This document shows positions 6,591-15,038 of a DNA stretch of 64,000 nt, piece by piece. The first letter of the stretch is position 1. Every line of letters begins with the position of its first letter. Below the pieces are notes generated by a model. That model searched no databases, was not told the DNA's origin, and worked only from the letters and a program-made list of their open reading frames with translations. The translations under genes and the position numbers were made by a program. The stretch comes from Odoribacter sp. Z80 (GTDB lineage: Bacteria; Bacteroidota; Bacteroidia; Bacteroidales; Marinifilaceae): assembly GCF_009935865.1 (NCBI RefSeq), contig NZ_QWEL01000005.1, positions 1-64,000 on the forward strand, written 5' to 3'.

Positions 6591-7310
6591 CTAATCTTCT
6601 TTAATGTTATGATAGACGTTGGTAACGTCTTCGTCTTCGTCCAGTTTGTCCAGAATTTTATCTACCTCAGCCCGTTGTTCCGGAGTTAATTCTTTCGTAT
6701 CTGTCGGGATGCGGGTAAATTCACCGCTGACGATGTCGTATTTGTTTTCTTCCAGGTATTTCTGGATATTCCCATAGGCGTCGAAAGAACCATAGAGATT
6801 GATAATGCCATCTTCATCCTCAAAAATTTCATCTACTCCGTAATCAATCATCTCCAGTTCAAATTCTTCCGGCTCGAAATTTTCCGGCTTATTGATTTTA
6901 AAAACACATTTGCGGTCAAACATGAAGTCCAGAGAACCGGTTGTCCCCAAGGAGCCTCCGAATTTAGAGAAAGCATGCCGCACATTTGCCACTGTACGGG
7001 TATTGTTGTCGGTAGCAGCTTCTACGACAATGGCGATACCATGAGGTGCATATCCTTCATAAGTGATTTCCTTATAATCAGAAGTATCTTTGGAGATAGC
7101 ACGTTTGATGGCACGTTCCACGTTTTCTTTAGGCATATTTTCTGCCTTGGCATTCTGAATCAGGATGCGTAAACGGGTGTTGTTTGCAGGATCCGGTCCC
7201 CCTGCTTTTACAGCAATATCAATTTCTTTACCGATTCTGGTAAACGTACGGGCCATGTTGCCCCATCTTTTTAATTTACGTGCTTTGCGGTATTCAAACG
7301 CTCTTCCCAT
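6591..7310 (-). CDS. yebC: YebC/PmpR family protein
   Basis: The 239-residue protein begins MGRAFEYRKARKLKRWGNMA and continues FTRIGKEIDIAVKAGG, the hallmark N terminus of YebC/PmpR. The central segment DPANNTRLRILIQNAKAENM and EGYAPHGIAIVVE also match the family. YebC proteins are described as transcriptional regulators, and in several bacteria as translation factors that relieve ribosome stalling at proline runs; which applies here cannot be read from sequence. Length is normal. A -7 box TAACTTTG lies at 7352-7359 on this strand, so the gene has its own promoter. Confidence 0.95.
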   Translation of the reverse strand: MGRAFEYRKARKLKRWGNMARTFTRIGKEIDIAVKAGGPDPANNTRLRILIQNAKAENMPKENVERAIKRAISKDTSDYKEITYEGYAPHGIAIVVEAATDNNTRTVANVRHAFSKFGGSLGTTGSLDFMFDRKCVFKINKPENFEPEEFELEMIDYGVDEIFEDEDGIINLYGSFDAYGNIQKYLEENKYDIVSGEFTRIPTDTKELTPEQRAEVDKILDKLDEDEDVTNVYHNIKED

Positions 7311-7351
7311 AAGATATGATATTTAATTCCTTATAATGAATTTACGACTTG

Positions 7352-7359
7352 CAAAGTTA
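7352..7359 (-). promoter_or_regulatory. -7 box of yebC
   Basis: The minus strand reads TAACTTTG, an exact TAnnTTTG match, 41 bp upstream of the yebC start codon. Confidence 0.55.
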
Positions 7360-7413
7360 TATTTTTTCAGATAAAAGTAAAAGGTTGACATTAAAAAGTA
7401 TAGGCGTGGCTTT

Positions 7414-8094
7414 TCAGGTAGTCCAGTTTTTTTCTTTCAATAAGGAAGGAGAAACAGAAGAAAAGCCCGGATTGTGAGTATAATTTAGTATTCCTTTGTT
7501 TTTGGAGACAGGAAGTTGCCCGAAAATTTGCAGGAGAGAGGCTTTATCCAGGGAGTTATTCTGTATAGCTAAAAAACGGAGTTGGGCAGGTGCGTGAAAT
7601 AACAAAGAGGAGAGCCGGTTATTAGAGCAATCCAACACTTGAAGTTGGTCGCAATCTGTTGCATCTAATTCTTCGATTTCATTATAAGCGGTAATGAGCT
7701 GGGTTAGGTGGGCTGCTCCGGCCACCTTAAGCCGTTTTAGGCAATTGGAATTGCAGTAAAGCTCTTCCAATTGGGGGCATTGTTCCAGGTTTAAGTCTGT
7801 AATCTCATTTATGGCACAATCTAAATGCTGGAGATGAGGACAATTTTGGAGTTCCAGGTGACGGATTCCAAGTTGAGAAACCGATAAACCTTGGATGTCT
7901 GTTCCTGTGATTTCCAGTTGTACCGGGAGAGATTTTGTGTAAGAATGCTCAATGGTTAGACTGGGAGAAGGATTTTTTAGTTGGGTGGAAGAGCCGTCTC
8001 CCCAGTTGATCTCCGCTTGTTGGGTTTCTATTTGAAAGGAAATATCTGATATACCGAATAGTTGAATATTAATTTTTTCCGGAGTAATATTCAT
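7414..8094 (-). CDS. Leucine-rich repeat protein with a PKD-like N terminus
   Basis: The 226-residue protein starts with a beta-rich segment carrying INWGDGSSTQL and, about 20 residues later, IEHSYTKSL, the paired signature of PKD-like folds. From about residue 75 it has short leucine-rich repeats of the form LxHLDCAINEITDLNLEQCP, in roughly 20-residue units, typical of Bacteroidetes LRR proteins. There is no signal peptide or membrane segment, so it is probably cytoplasmic, which is unusual because most such Bacteroidetes LRR proteins are exported. It lies about 100 bp upstream of yebC on the same strand. The ligand is unknown. Confidence 0.75.
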   Translation of the reverse strand: MNITPEKINIQLFGISDISFQIETQQAEINWGDGSSTQLKNPSPSLTIEHSYTKSLPVQLEITGTDIQGLSVSQLGIRHLELQNCPHLQHLDCAINEITDLNLEQCPQLEELYCNSNCLKRLKVAGAAHLTQLITAYNEIEELDATDCDQLQVLDCSNNRLSSLLFHAPAQLRFLAIQNNSLDKASLLQIFGQLPVSKNKGILNYTHNPGFSSVSPSLLKEKNWTT

Positions 8095-8775
8095 TTTATT
8101 ATAAGTTAGTTTAAAACAAAGCGTGTACCGTTTATTTTGTCAGATGGTACCGCCAAGTACCTTAAAGCAAAAAACAACAGTCCACGCTTATTTCAAACGT
8201 CACTTATTATTCCTGCTTTTGTTCGAAAAAATTGGCGGTTTCTCTGACAAGAATAAAAATAACGATAATAATTCTATCTTTATATCGATTGTCCTGTTAC
8301 GCAAAGGACAGTTACAAACTTAATAAAAAATAAGAATTAAAAAATCGTTAGTGAAATATTTATGCGTTTGTTGGTGAACTGTTGTAATTGTTTGCCGATA
8401 AACTACTAATAACTAATGTATTACTTCAATGTTTAAAAGTGATTTAATTTAATATATAGATTATTATATCATCTTGATATTTCAAAATTTTGTATAAATG
8501 TAAATATTATTTGTGTACTTTTATGATATTTTGTTCTGAAACTGTATTAAAAATTCAAATAATCTTGTTGATAAATCTTTTATATTTAAAAGAATATGAA
8601 TAGTTGTATTTTTCATTTCTTTCAATTTTCTTCAATTTACGTTGTTATTGAAAAATTGTTGGTGCAAAGTAATGAATTCATGATAAATGAAATGGATTTA
8701 CGAAGTATAATTTTAAAATATTTCTGAATTACCCTAAAAGAGATTTATCTTTGTGATGGTTTAAAAATAGAAAAG
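8095..8775. other. AT-rich intergenic region
   Basis: About 680 bp between divergent genes. Codon use and composition give no support for the few short open frames. The only signal I can support is the promoter of the thioesterase gene at its right end. A small RNA cannot be excluded. Confidence 0.4.
8721..8753 (+). promoter_or_regulatory. Promoter of the thioesterase gene
   Basis: TTTC at 8721-8724 and TATCTTTG at 8746-8753 are 21 bp apart, matching the Bacteroidetes -33/-7 pattern. The start codon follows 22 bp later. Confidence 0.65.
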
Positions 8776-9183
8776 ATGAAGAGTTATATTTTTGAAATTG
8801 AAATGAAGGTCCGGGATTATGAGTGTGATTTGCAATGTGTTGTGAATAATGCTAATTATCAGCATTATCTGGAGCATGCCCGTCATGAATTTTTAGAAAG
8901 TGCGGGTGCAAATTTCGGGGAATTACACAAACAGGGTATTGACGCTATGGTGGCCCGGGTGGAAATAGATTATAGAGTTTCTTTGACCAGCGGGGACCGT
9001 TTTGTGGTTCGTTTGAATATTGCCCGTGAGGGGGCAAAATTGGTTTTTTTTGAGGACATTTACCGCCTCCCGGATAATCAGTTATGTGTGCGTGGAAGGG
9101 TGGAATCTATTTGTGTAAAAGAAGGTAAATTGACCCGGGGAGAGTTGTTTGATGAGATTTTTGCCGGCCAATTGAAGAAATAA
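8776..9183 (+). CDS. Acyl-CoA thioesterase of the hotdog fold (YbgC/FadM-like)
   Basis: The 135-residue protein has the 4-hydroxybenzoyl-CoA thioesterase signature VRDYECDLQCVVNNANYQHY followed by LEHAR, with the catalytic aspartate in ECDLQ. The rest is the single hotdog domain expected for the family's length. Such enzymes hydrolyse acyl-CoA or acyl-carrier-protein thioesters in the cytoplasm; the chain-length preference cannot be read. It has its own promoter and lies about 80 bp before tRNA-Val, which has a separate promoter. Confidence 0.85.
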   Translation: MKSYIFEIEMKVRDYECDLQCVVNNANYQHYLEHARHEFLESAGANFGELHKQGIDAMVARVEIDYRVSLTSGDRFVVRLNIAREGAKLVFFEDIYRLPDNQLCVRGRVESICVKEGKLTRGELFDEIFAGQLKK

Positions 9184-9206
9184 AAACTAAAAAATTGTCT
9201 CAAATA

Positions 9207-9237
9207 TTTGGAAGGGAGGAAAAAATAACTACTTTTG
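9207..9237 (+). promoter_or_regulatory. Promoter of tRNA-Val
   Basis: TTTG at 9207-9210 and TACTTTTG at 9230-9237 are separated by exactly 19 bp, the best consensus promoter in this part of the window. The tRNA begins 25 bp downstream. Confidence 0.75.
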
Positions 9238-9261
9238 TACCCGCAATCGATAAGAGAGCAT

Positions 9262-9336
9262 GGGTTCTTAGCTCAGTTGGTTCAGAGCATCTGGTTTACA
9301 CCCAGAGGGTCGGGGGTTCGAATCCCTCAGGACCCA
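9262..9336 (+). tRNA. tRNA-Val (anticodon TAC)
   Basis: A 75-nt cloverleaf with acceptor GGGTTCT/AGGACCC, D arm GCTC/GAGC, anticodon stem TCTGG/CCAGA with loop TTTACAC, and T loop TTCGAAT. The anticodon TAC specifies valine. Discriminator A at 9336 is followed by C and then A residues, so CCA is not encoded. Confidence 0.95.
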
Positions 9337-9360
9337 CAAAATCAAGAAGAAAATCAAAGC

Positions 9361-9400
9361 AAACTCCTGAAAACAAAGACTTTCAGGAGTTTTTCTTTTT
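9361..9400 (+). terminator. Terminator of tRNA-Val
   Basis: A perfect 10-bp stem ACTCCTGAAA (9363-9372) with TTTCAGGAGT (9381-9390), flanked by A and T runs, is followed by a T-rich tail. Confidence 0.8.
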
Positions 9401-9538
9401 CCCGACTTACCGAAAATACAGCAAAATGAAGCAGCAAAAACAGGTGAAATCGGTGGACTTTATTTGTTGAAAGTGCTTTATAAAATAAATGGGGAAAAAT
9501 TTCTATTGAATTTTGCCCCATAATGTAATGGTTCCTAA

Positions 9539-10837
9539 TCAGATATTGTAGAAAGTAGTAAATGCTTTGATTACATATTCCTGGTCAAGGACACCTGCTG
9601 TTTCGCGTACGGAGTGCATTCCCCACATTGGGTTTCCGATGTCTACTCCCCTCATTTCCATTTGGGTTAATAAAATATTTCCTAAAGTAGAACCTCCGGC
9701 CATGTCCGAATGATTGACAAAAGTCTGGTAAGGAACTTCAGCCATTTGGCATATAGTAGCAAATACTGCTGCTGAATCTCCGTCGGTAATGTATTTTTGG
9801 TTGGCATTGATTTTAATTACCGGTCCTTCGTTAATGAAGGGATGATTGGTGGGATCATGTTTTTCCGGATAGTTGGGATGCAGGGCATGGGCCATGTCGG
9901 CGGAAATCATGAAAGAATTATGAATTGCCCGGTAAAGGTCTTCTGGTTTGCCTCCCTGGTTGAAGACAATCCGTTCTAAAATGGTCCGTAAGATGGGCGA
10001 AGCTGCTCCTTGTTTCGTGCCGCTGCCGACTTCTTCGTTGTCAAAAATGGCTAAAACCTTGGTTTTGTTACAAGGTTTGGAATCCAATAATGCCGTCATT
10101 CCGGCGTGTGCCATAGCCAGGTCGTCCAATCGTCCGGAAGAAATAAATTCGTTGTTCAATCCGAACAAAGTTCCTTTTCCATATTCGTATAAGGTCAAAT
10201 CAAAGTCCAGAATATCTTCTTCGGCAATATTTATTTCCTGGGCGATTAATTTTAAGAGGAAATTGTCTTTTTCGAACGTGTCATTTATGATAGCTAAAAC
10301 AGGAAGCATATCTTTTTGTCTGCTTAAAGGATTTCCTTGCTCATTTACTGCCCGGTTGAAATGAATAGCTAAATGAGGGATTTCCAACAGAGGCCGGTCG
10401 AAGTTAATAAACCGAATGGCCGGTTTCAACGGTTTTTCGCTTTTGATCATCACCCTTCCTGCGATGGATAAAGGCCGGTCGAACCACGTATATAGAATCG
10501 GACCTCCGTATACTTCTGTATTTAATTTCAGATATTTTCCTTCGGTAAGCATTTCTGCGTGGGGCTTAATCCGGAAAGTGGGCGAATCACTGTGGGCACA
10601 TATCAGTTTGAAGCCTTCTTCGGCGATATTGCCGTTTCCCGGAATAAAAGCGTACAGGGAAGAATGGTTTTTGGTGACAAAATATTTCCCTCCGTGTTCT
10701 ATGTGCCAGGCTTCACCTGAGAAGAGTTGTTTAAAACCATTGGCCTGTAAACGTTGTTTTATGCTTAAAATTGCATGATAACTGGTCGGACTTTGATGAA
10801 TAAAGTCGAGGAGATCTAAGGCTGCTTGTTTTTCCAT
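9539..10837 (-). CDS. apeB: M18 family aminopeptidase (aspartyl aminopeptidase-like)
   Basis: The 432-residue protein matches the M18 zinc aminopeptidases across its length. Visible metal and catalytic motifs are CAHSDSP (first zinc histidine and nearby aspartate), FDNEEVGSGTKQGA (catalytic and zinc-ligand glutamates), SADMAHALHPNY, and the C-terminal VNHSDMAGGSTLG that carries the last zinc histidine. These enzymes remove N-terminal residues, usually acidic ones, from peptides in the cytoplasm as dodecamers. There is no signal peptide. The gene stands alone between tRNA-Val and a divergent symporter gene. The intergenic region to the right (217 bp) shows no exact promoter match for it. Confidence 0.95.
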   Translation of the reverse strand: MEKQAALDLLDFIHQSPTSYHAILSIKQRLQANGFKQLFSGEAWHIEHGGKYFVTKNHSSLYAFIPGNGNIAEEGFKLICAHSDSPTFRIKPHAEMLTEGKYLKLNTEVYGGPILYTWFDRPLSIAGRVMIKSEKPLKPAIRFINFDRPLLEIPHLAIHFNRAVNEQGNPLSRQKDMLPVLAIINDTFEKDNFLLKLIAQEINIAEEDILDFDLTLYEYGKGTLFGLNNEFISSGRLDDLAMAHAGMTALLDSKPCNKTKVLAIFDNEEVGSGTKQGAASPILRTILERIVFNQGGKPEDLYRAIHNSFMISADMAHALHPNYPEKHDPTNHPFINEGPVIKINANQKYITDGDSAAVFATICQMAEVPYQTFVNHSDMAGGSTLGNILLTQMEMRGVDIGNPMWGMHSVRETAGVLDQEYVIKAFTTFYNI

Positions 10838-11054
10838 ATGATATGATTTTATTTAATAGTTGTATGCAATAATTATACCATTGTCAAGGTAGAAATAATT
10901 TTTCTCATTTCTCAGAGTAAAAATACAAATTAATAATTTTACTGACTTTATAAGTTAGTAAAAGTTTATGAACTCGTTTTTTTGTCGTAAAATTGCAAGA
11001 GTGAGAATGATAGAAATTAAAAAAGAATCACCACTAATGTAAAATTATAATGAT

Positions 11055-12224
11055 ATGAAAACATGGAAATTAGGGTTATTGCCTAAAATTGTAATAGCAA
11101 TTGGATTGGGAATTGTTTGCGGGTTGTTTTTTCCGGATTGGCTGGTGCGGATTTTTATCACGATAAACGGTTTGTTCGGAAATTTTCTGGGTTTTATTAT
11201 TCCTTTGCTGATATTGGGATTAGTGGCACCCGGTATTGCCGATTTGGGTAAAGGTGCCGGGCGTTTGTTGCTCATTACGGCTGCCTTGGCATATGGTTTT
11301 ACTCTTTTTTCGGGCTTTTTTACTTATTTGACTTGTGATTTGGTATATCCTTGGTTACTGACTGCGGAAGACAATCTGTCTGCAGCGGGAAATCATACTT
11401 TGACTCTGGAGCCTTATTTTGGAGTAGAAATGCCTCCTCTGATGGGAGTTATGACAGCTTTAATTTTGGCTTTTACACTGGGCTTGGGAATGTCGGTAAT
11501 CGACGGGAATCGGTTGAAGTTGGTCATGGAAGATTTTAAAGAGATTATCACGAAAGTCATTAATTCGGTGATTATTCCCCTGTTACCTTTATATATTTTC
11601 GGTATCTTCCTGAATATGACCAATTCCGGACAGGTTGCGGGAATAATGGGGGTTTTCCTGAAAATTATTGTGGTTATTTTTGTCATGACTGTTGTTTTAT
11701 TGTTCATTCAGTTTTTTATAGCAGGAACTATTGGGAAGAAGAATCCTTTACGGTTGTTCCGGAACATGATGCCGGCTTATATGACTGCTCTGGGAACCCA
11801 GTCTTCTGCTGCTACGATTCCCGTGACGCTTGAACAGACGATAAAAAACGGAGTCCGTCCTGATTTGGCTGGTTTTGTTATTCCTTTGTGTGCTACGATT
11901 CATTTATCGGGTAGTACAATGAAGATTGTTGCCTGCGCTTTGGCAATTATGTTGATGTCGGGAATGGAGATTCATTTCGGACAATTTGCCGGCTTTATCA
12001 TGATGCTGGGCATTGCAATGGTAGCGGCTCCCGGTGTCCCGGGAGGAGCCATTATGGCGGCTTTGGGACTTTTACAGTCGATGTTGGGGTTTGACGAGAC
12101 GGCACAGGGGTTGATGATAGCTCTTTATATTGCTATGGATAGTTTCGGAACTGCGACTAATGTAACCGGGGATGGGGCTATTGCTGTGATTGTAGATCGG
12201 ATAAATGCCCGTGAGCCTGCATAA
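11055..12224 (+). CDS. Dicarboxylate/amino acid:cation symporter (GltP/SLC1 family)
   Basis: The 389-residue membrane protein has about eight hydrophobic helices plus re-entrant loops. The serine-rich hairpin motif reads TQSSAATIPVT (about residues 238-250), the TM7 unwound motif reads HLSGSTMKI in place of the NMDGT of glutamate carriers, the second hairpin has AAPGVPGGAIMA, and TM8 carries NVTGDGAIAVIVD. These place it in the sodium- or proton-coupled carboxylate and amino acid carriers, closer to the SstT-like or uncharacterised branch than to GltP itself. The substrate is therefore uncertain. It is followed by the TetR pair after about 65 bp but has no obvious link to efflux. Confidence 0.85.
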   Translation: MKTWKLGLLPKIVIAIGLGIVCGLFFPDWLVRIFITINGLFGNFLGFIIPLLILGLVAPGIADLGKGAGRLLLITAALAYGFTLFSGFFTYLTCDLVYPWLLTAEDNLSAAGNHTLTLEPYFGVEMPPLMGVMTALILAFTLGLGMSVIDGNRLKLVMEDFKEIITKVINSVIIPLLPLYIFGIFLNMTNSGQVAGIMGVFLKIIVVIFVMTVVLLFIQFFIAGTIGKKNPLRLFRNMMPAYMTALGTQSSAATIPVTLEQTIKNGVRPDLAGFVIPLCATIHLSGSTMKIVACALAIMLMSGMEIHFGQFAGFIMMLGIAMVAAPGVPGGAIMAALGLLQSMLGFDETAQGLMIALYIAMDSFGTATNVTGDGAIAVIVDRINAREPA

Positions 12225-12261
12225 AAGCAAGGAGAATCCATTTCATTATTGAATCTTTTAC

Positions 12262-12269
12262 TATTTTTG
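12262..12269 (+). promoter_or_regulatory. -7 box of the TetR pair
   Basis: TATTTTTG matches TAnnTTTG exactly. The operator-like repeat begins two bases downstream, at the expected transcription start, suiting a repressor site. Confidence 0.6.
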
Positions 12270-12270
12270 C

Positions 12271-12287
12271 ATACCGGAAAGTATAAA
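12271..12287 (+). promoter_or_regulatory. Operator-like repeat before the TetR pair
   Basis: ATACCGGAAAGTATAAA has outer inverted ends ATAC/GTAT. A copy with 16 of 17 identical bases, ATACCGAAAAGTATAAA, lies at 13507-13523 before the efflux operon. A shared operator for one or both TetR proteins is the simplest reading. Confidence 0.6.
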
Positions 12288-12290
12288 ACC

Positions 12291-12890
12291 ATGACGGCTT
12301 TGAAGGAAGAAATAATAAATAAATCTTTCTTTCAGTTTTTGAATAAAGGATATCAAGCCTGTACGCTGAAAGATTTAGAAAGGGCTACCGATTTGACCAA
12401 GGGGGCATTTTATTATTATTTCCGGAATAAAGAAGAGATATTGAGGGCCGGTATAGAAAAATATTTGTCAGTAGATAATGAAGTGAGGGAGAAGGAATTG
12501 AAAGGAATGACTTCTTTAAAGGAATACATGGATTTGGTGGTAGAGCGCAAGGAACAGAGTGCTACGAAGTTGCAGGAGTTGTTTGATTTTTTTATTATTG
12601 AGGTGGCATTTTTCCAGTTGGTCCTGGAGGTGGCCGATTTATTTCCGGAATACCGGCAATGTATTGATGACCTATCTAAAAAACGGCTTTCACATTGGGA
12701 ATTTATGATTTTAAAAGCCAAAGAGAGAGGGGAAATTCGGGCAGACTTGGATACTACCGTGCTGGCCAGAAACTTGATGTCGGTTTCTACCAGTATGTTG
12801 AATATAGAATTGGGGACAGAAAATTTGCGTTTTACTTTTTCAGATATGCGGATGCAGTTCGAACAATATTATTTATTGATTAAGCGATGA
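12291..12890 (+). CDS. TetR-family repressor, first of a tandem pair
   Basis: The start is set at ATG 12291 (MTALKEEIINKSFFQFL); the longer frame would begin upstream of the promoter. The N-terminal TetR DNA-binding domain shows KGYQACTLKDLERATDLTKG followed by AFYYYFRNKEEIL, the standard helix-turn-helix and TetR signature. The remaining ~140 residues form the helical ligand and dimer domain. Its stop overlaps the start of a second TetR gene by 4 bp (ATGA). It is a likely local repressor of itself and of the TolC-HlyD-ABC operon, since the same operator-like sequence precedes both. The inducer is unknown. Confidence 0.9.
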   Translation: MTALKEEIINKSFFQFLNKGYQACTLKDLERATDLTKGAFYYYFRNKEEILRAGIEKYLSVDNEVREKELKGMTSLKEYMDLVVERKEQSATKLQELFDFFIIEVAFFQLVLEVADLFPEYRQCIDDLSKKRLSHWEFMILKAKERGEIRADLDTTVLARNLMSVSTSMLNIELGTENLRFTFSDMRMQFEQYYLLIKR

Positions 12891-13489
12891 GTAGTACCAG
12901 ACAGCAAATCATAGAAACGGCATTTCTGCTTTTTTTGAAAAAAGGTTTTAAAGCAGTGAGGCTGAGCGATATCGAACGTGCGGTTAAAATTACGAGAGGA
13001 ACTTTTTATTACCATTTTACCAACAAGGAAGAAGTCGTGAGGGAAGGATTGCAGGCTTATTACACTTTGCAGAACAATCAGCGTATGGAGGAGTTTGACC
13101 GGATTGTTACTTTACGCGAATATGTGGATTTGACTATCCGGAAATTGACGGAAATTGATAATTATTCTGCTCGTACTTTTAGTAGCGAGATACCTGAAAT
13201 TCTTTGTCTGTCATTGATTGTAGAAGTGATTGCCCTTTTCCCGGAATTGAAAAAAATAGTTTTGACTTCTAAAATGCTGAGGTTGGCGAAGTTAGAGCAG
13301 TTAATCCTGAATGCAAAGAAGGACGGTGAATTGCGGGATGATGTGGATACTTCTATTCTGGCAAGAAATTTGCTGAATATTAGTGTTGGGGTGATTAATT
13401 ATTTAATAATGCACCAAGATGTTTCGTACGCTTTGTCGGCGGTTCGTTCTCAGTATGAACAATTGTATTCTTTAGTGGCAGAAAAGTGA
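12887..13489 (+). CDS. TetR-family repressor, second of a tandem pair
   Basis: This 200-residue paralogue of the preceding protein has the same layout: KGFKAVRLSDIERAVKITRG then TFYYHFTNKEEVV at the N terminus, and a helical C-terminal domain ending in DDVDTSILARNLLNIS, which resembles DLDTTVLARNLMSVS in the first protein. The ATGA overlap implies coupled translation. Two tandem paralogues could form heterodimers or answer different inducers while sharing an operator. It precedes the efflux operon by 86 bp. Confidence 0.9.
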   Translation: MSSTRQQIIETAFLLFLKKGFKAVRLSDIERAVKITRGTFYYHFTNKEEVVREGLQAYYTLQNNQRMEEFDRIVTLREYVDLTIRKLTEIDNYSARTFSSEIPEILCLSLIVEVIALFPELKKIVLTSKMLRLAKLEQLILNAKKDGELRDDVDTSILARNLLNISVGVINYLIMHQDVSYALSAVRSQYEQLYSLVAEK

Positions 13490-13506
13490 TTTTTTTAAAG
13501 GTATAC

Positions 13507-13523
13507 ATACCGAAAAGTATAAA
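13507..13523 (+). promoter_or_regulatory. Operator-like repeat before the TolC-HlyD-ABC operon
   Basis: ATACCGAAAAGTATAAA differs by one base from the copy at 12271-12287. It lies 52 bp upstream of the TolC start. An exact TAnnTTTG box was not found here. Confidence 0.6.
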
Positions 13524-13575
13524 TTGAAATACGTTAGAGTGAAACAGGTATTGTTGAATTTTTAGGAAGTGAAAT

Positions 13576-15018
13576 ATGAAGGAATTATTCATGACCGTGA
13601 TGTTGATGGGGGTACTTGCCGGTCTGCAAGGACAAAATCCGGTAAGTTTGGAAGAATGCCGGCAATTGGCTTTAGAAAATAACAAGAAATTAAAGATTGC
13701 AGGAGAGCAGGTGAAAACCGCCCGGTTTAAAAAACAGGAAGCATTTACTAAGTATCTTCCGGGAATTGATGCAATGGGAGCTTATATGCGGAATCAGAAG
13801 GAGATTAATTTGCTTTCCGAAGATGCCCACTTGCCGGTTGGAAGTTTGGGACCGGATGGCGGCTGGACGTTGCGTCCCGACCAGATGATGACAGGACCGG
13901 ATGGGAAACCGGTGTTGGTCAACGGAACACCTGTGCCTAAAGATTATGCGTTATTGCCTAAGGAGGCGATGACTGTGGATGACCGGAATACGGCTGTCTT
14001 GCAGGTGGGGGTGACCCAGCCTTTGTATATGGGAGGAAAAATCAGGGCTTATAATCAACTGGCTGAATTATCGGAAAAGTTGGCTCAAAGCGGATGGGAG
14101 CAAGGTGTGCAGGAGGTTATCTTAAAAACGGATGAGGCTTATTGGCAGATAGTGTCTTTGGTGAACCGGAAGAAATTGGCGGAAAAATATGTGGAAACCC
14201 TTCGGAAGTTTGAGCATGATATTGGATTGATGTATGAGACCGGGATTTCTACCAAGGCAGATGTATTGTCTGTGAAGGTAAAATTGAATCAGGCAGAGAT
14301 GACGTTAGTGCGGGTGGAGGATGGATTATCACTTTCCCGTATGGCTTTGAATCAGATATGCGGTTTGCCGGTAGACACTGTTTTTTCTTTAAAGGAAGAG
14401 TTAGTGGAGAATGAATCTGTTGCTGTCTCTCCTTTGCATTTGGAGGAGATTTATCAAAATCGCCCGGAGATCAACAGTTTGTCTTTGGCTGTTGATATTT
14501 ATCGGAAAAAAGAAAAAATTGCCCGTTCGGAATATTTGCCTTCTATTGCTTTTATGGCGAATTATGTGGCTATGACTCCTTCTTTTTTCGATGGGATCAG
14601 CACAAAACTGGATGGTATGTGGAGTGTGGGAATTGGAATAAAAGCTCCTGTTTTTCATTGGGGGGCATCCCGGAAGAGTGTTCGTAGTGCCAGGGCAGAA
14701 ACCGGTATCATGGATTATAAGTTACAGGAGGCTAAGGAAAAAATAGAATTGCAGGTGAGTCAGGCTCAATTTAAAGTAAAAGAAGCTTTTCGGAAACTGG
14801 AATTGGCAAGGAATAACCAGGAAAAGGCCAATGAGAATCTGAGGTATGCCAAGCTCGGCTTTCAGGAAGGAACCATTCCTGTATCGAACGTGTTGGAAGC
14901 TCAGACCGCCTGGTTATCTGCTTATTCCGACCTGATAGATGCTTCTATTGAGGTGAAATTGTGTGAGGTGTATTTACAACAAGCGTATGGAACTTTAGGA
15001 AAGGAAATTTATAGATAA
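13576..15018 (+). CDS. TolC-family outer membrane efflux protein
   Basis: The 480-residue protein starts with a signal peptide (MKELFMTVMLMGVLAGLQGQ) and then two OEP repeats with long heptad-rich helices. The first repeat opens with VSLEECRQLALENNKKL, the classic TolC-like beginning, and the second lies around residues 300-470. The PLYMGGKIRAYNQLAEL segment at the first turn is typical of Bacteroidetes TolC proteins. TolC trimers form the outer membrane channel of tripartite pumps. It heads an operon with an adaptor and two ABC-2 permeases, with gaps of 20, 9 and 16 bp. Confidence 0.93.
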   Translation: MKELFMTVMLMGVLAGLQGQNPVSLEECRQLALENNKKLKIAGEQVKTARFKKQEAFTKYLPGIDAMGAYMRNQKEINLLSEDAHLPVGSLGPDGGWTLRPDQMMTGPDGKPVLVNGTPVPKDYALLPKEAMTVDDRNTAVLQVGVTQPLYMGGKIRAYNQLAELSEKLAQSGWEQGVQEVILKTDEAYWQIVSLVNRKKLAEKYVETLRKFEHDIGLMYETGISTKADVLSVKVKLNQAEMTLVRVEDGLSLSRMALNQICGLPVDTVFSLKEELVENESVAVSPLHLEEIYQNRPEINSLSLAVDIYRKKEKIARSEYLPSIAFMANYVAMTPSFFDGISTKLDGMWSVGIGIKAPVFHWGASRKSVRSARAETGIMDYKLQEAKEKIELQVSQAQFKVKEAFRKLELARNNQEKANENLRYAKLGFQEGTIPVSNVLEAQTAWLSAYSDLIDASIEVKLCEVYLQQAYGTLGKEIYR

Positions 15019-15038
15019 TGACGGATTAATTTTAATGT

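Noticed and set aside
8123-8323. Possible 66-residue gene in the AT-rich intergenic region
   Set aside because: It has no promoter box nearby, no recognisable sequence, and its composition is that of noncoding AT-rich DNA.
9195-9470. Open frames across the tRNA-Val region
   Set aside because: They run through a complete tRNA gene and its terminator, and show no family resemblance.
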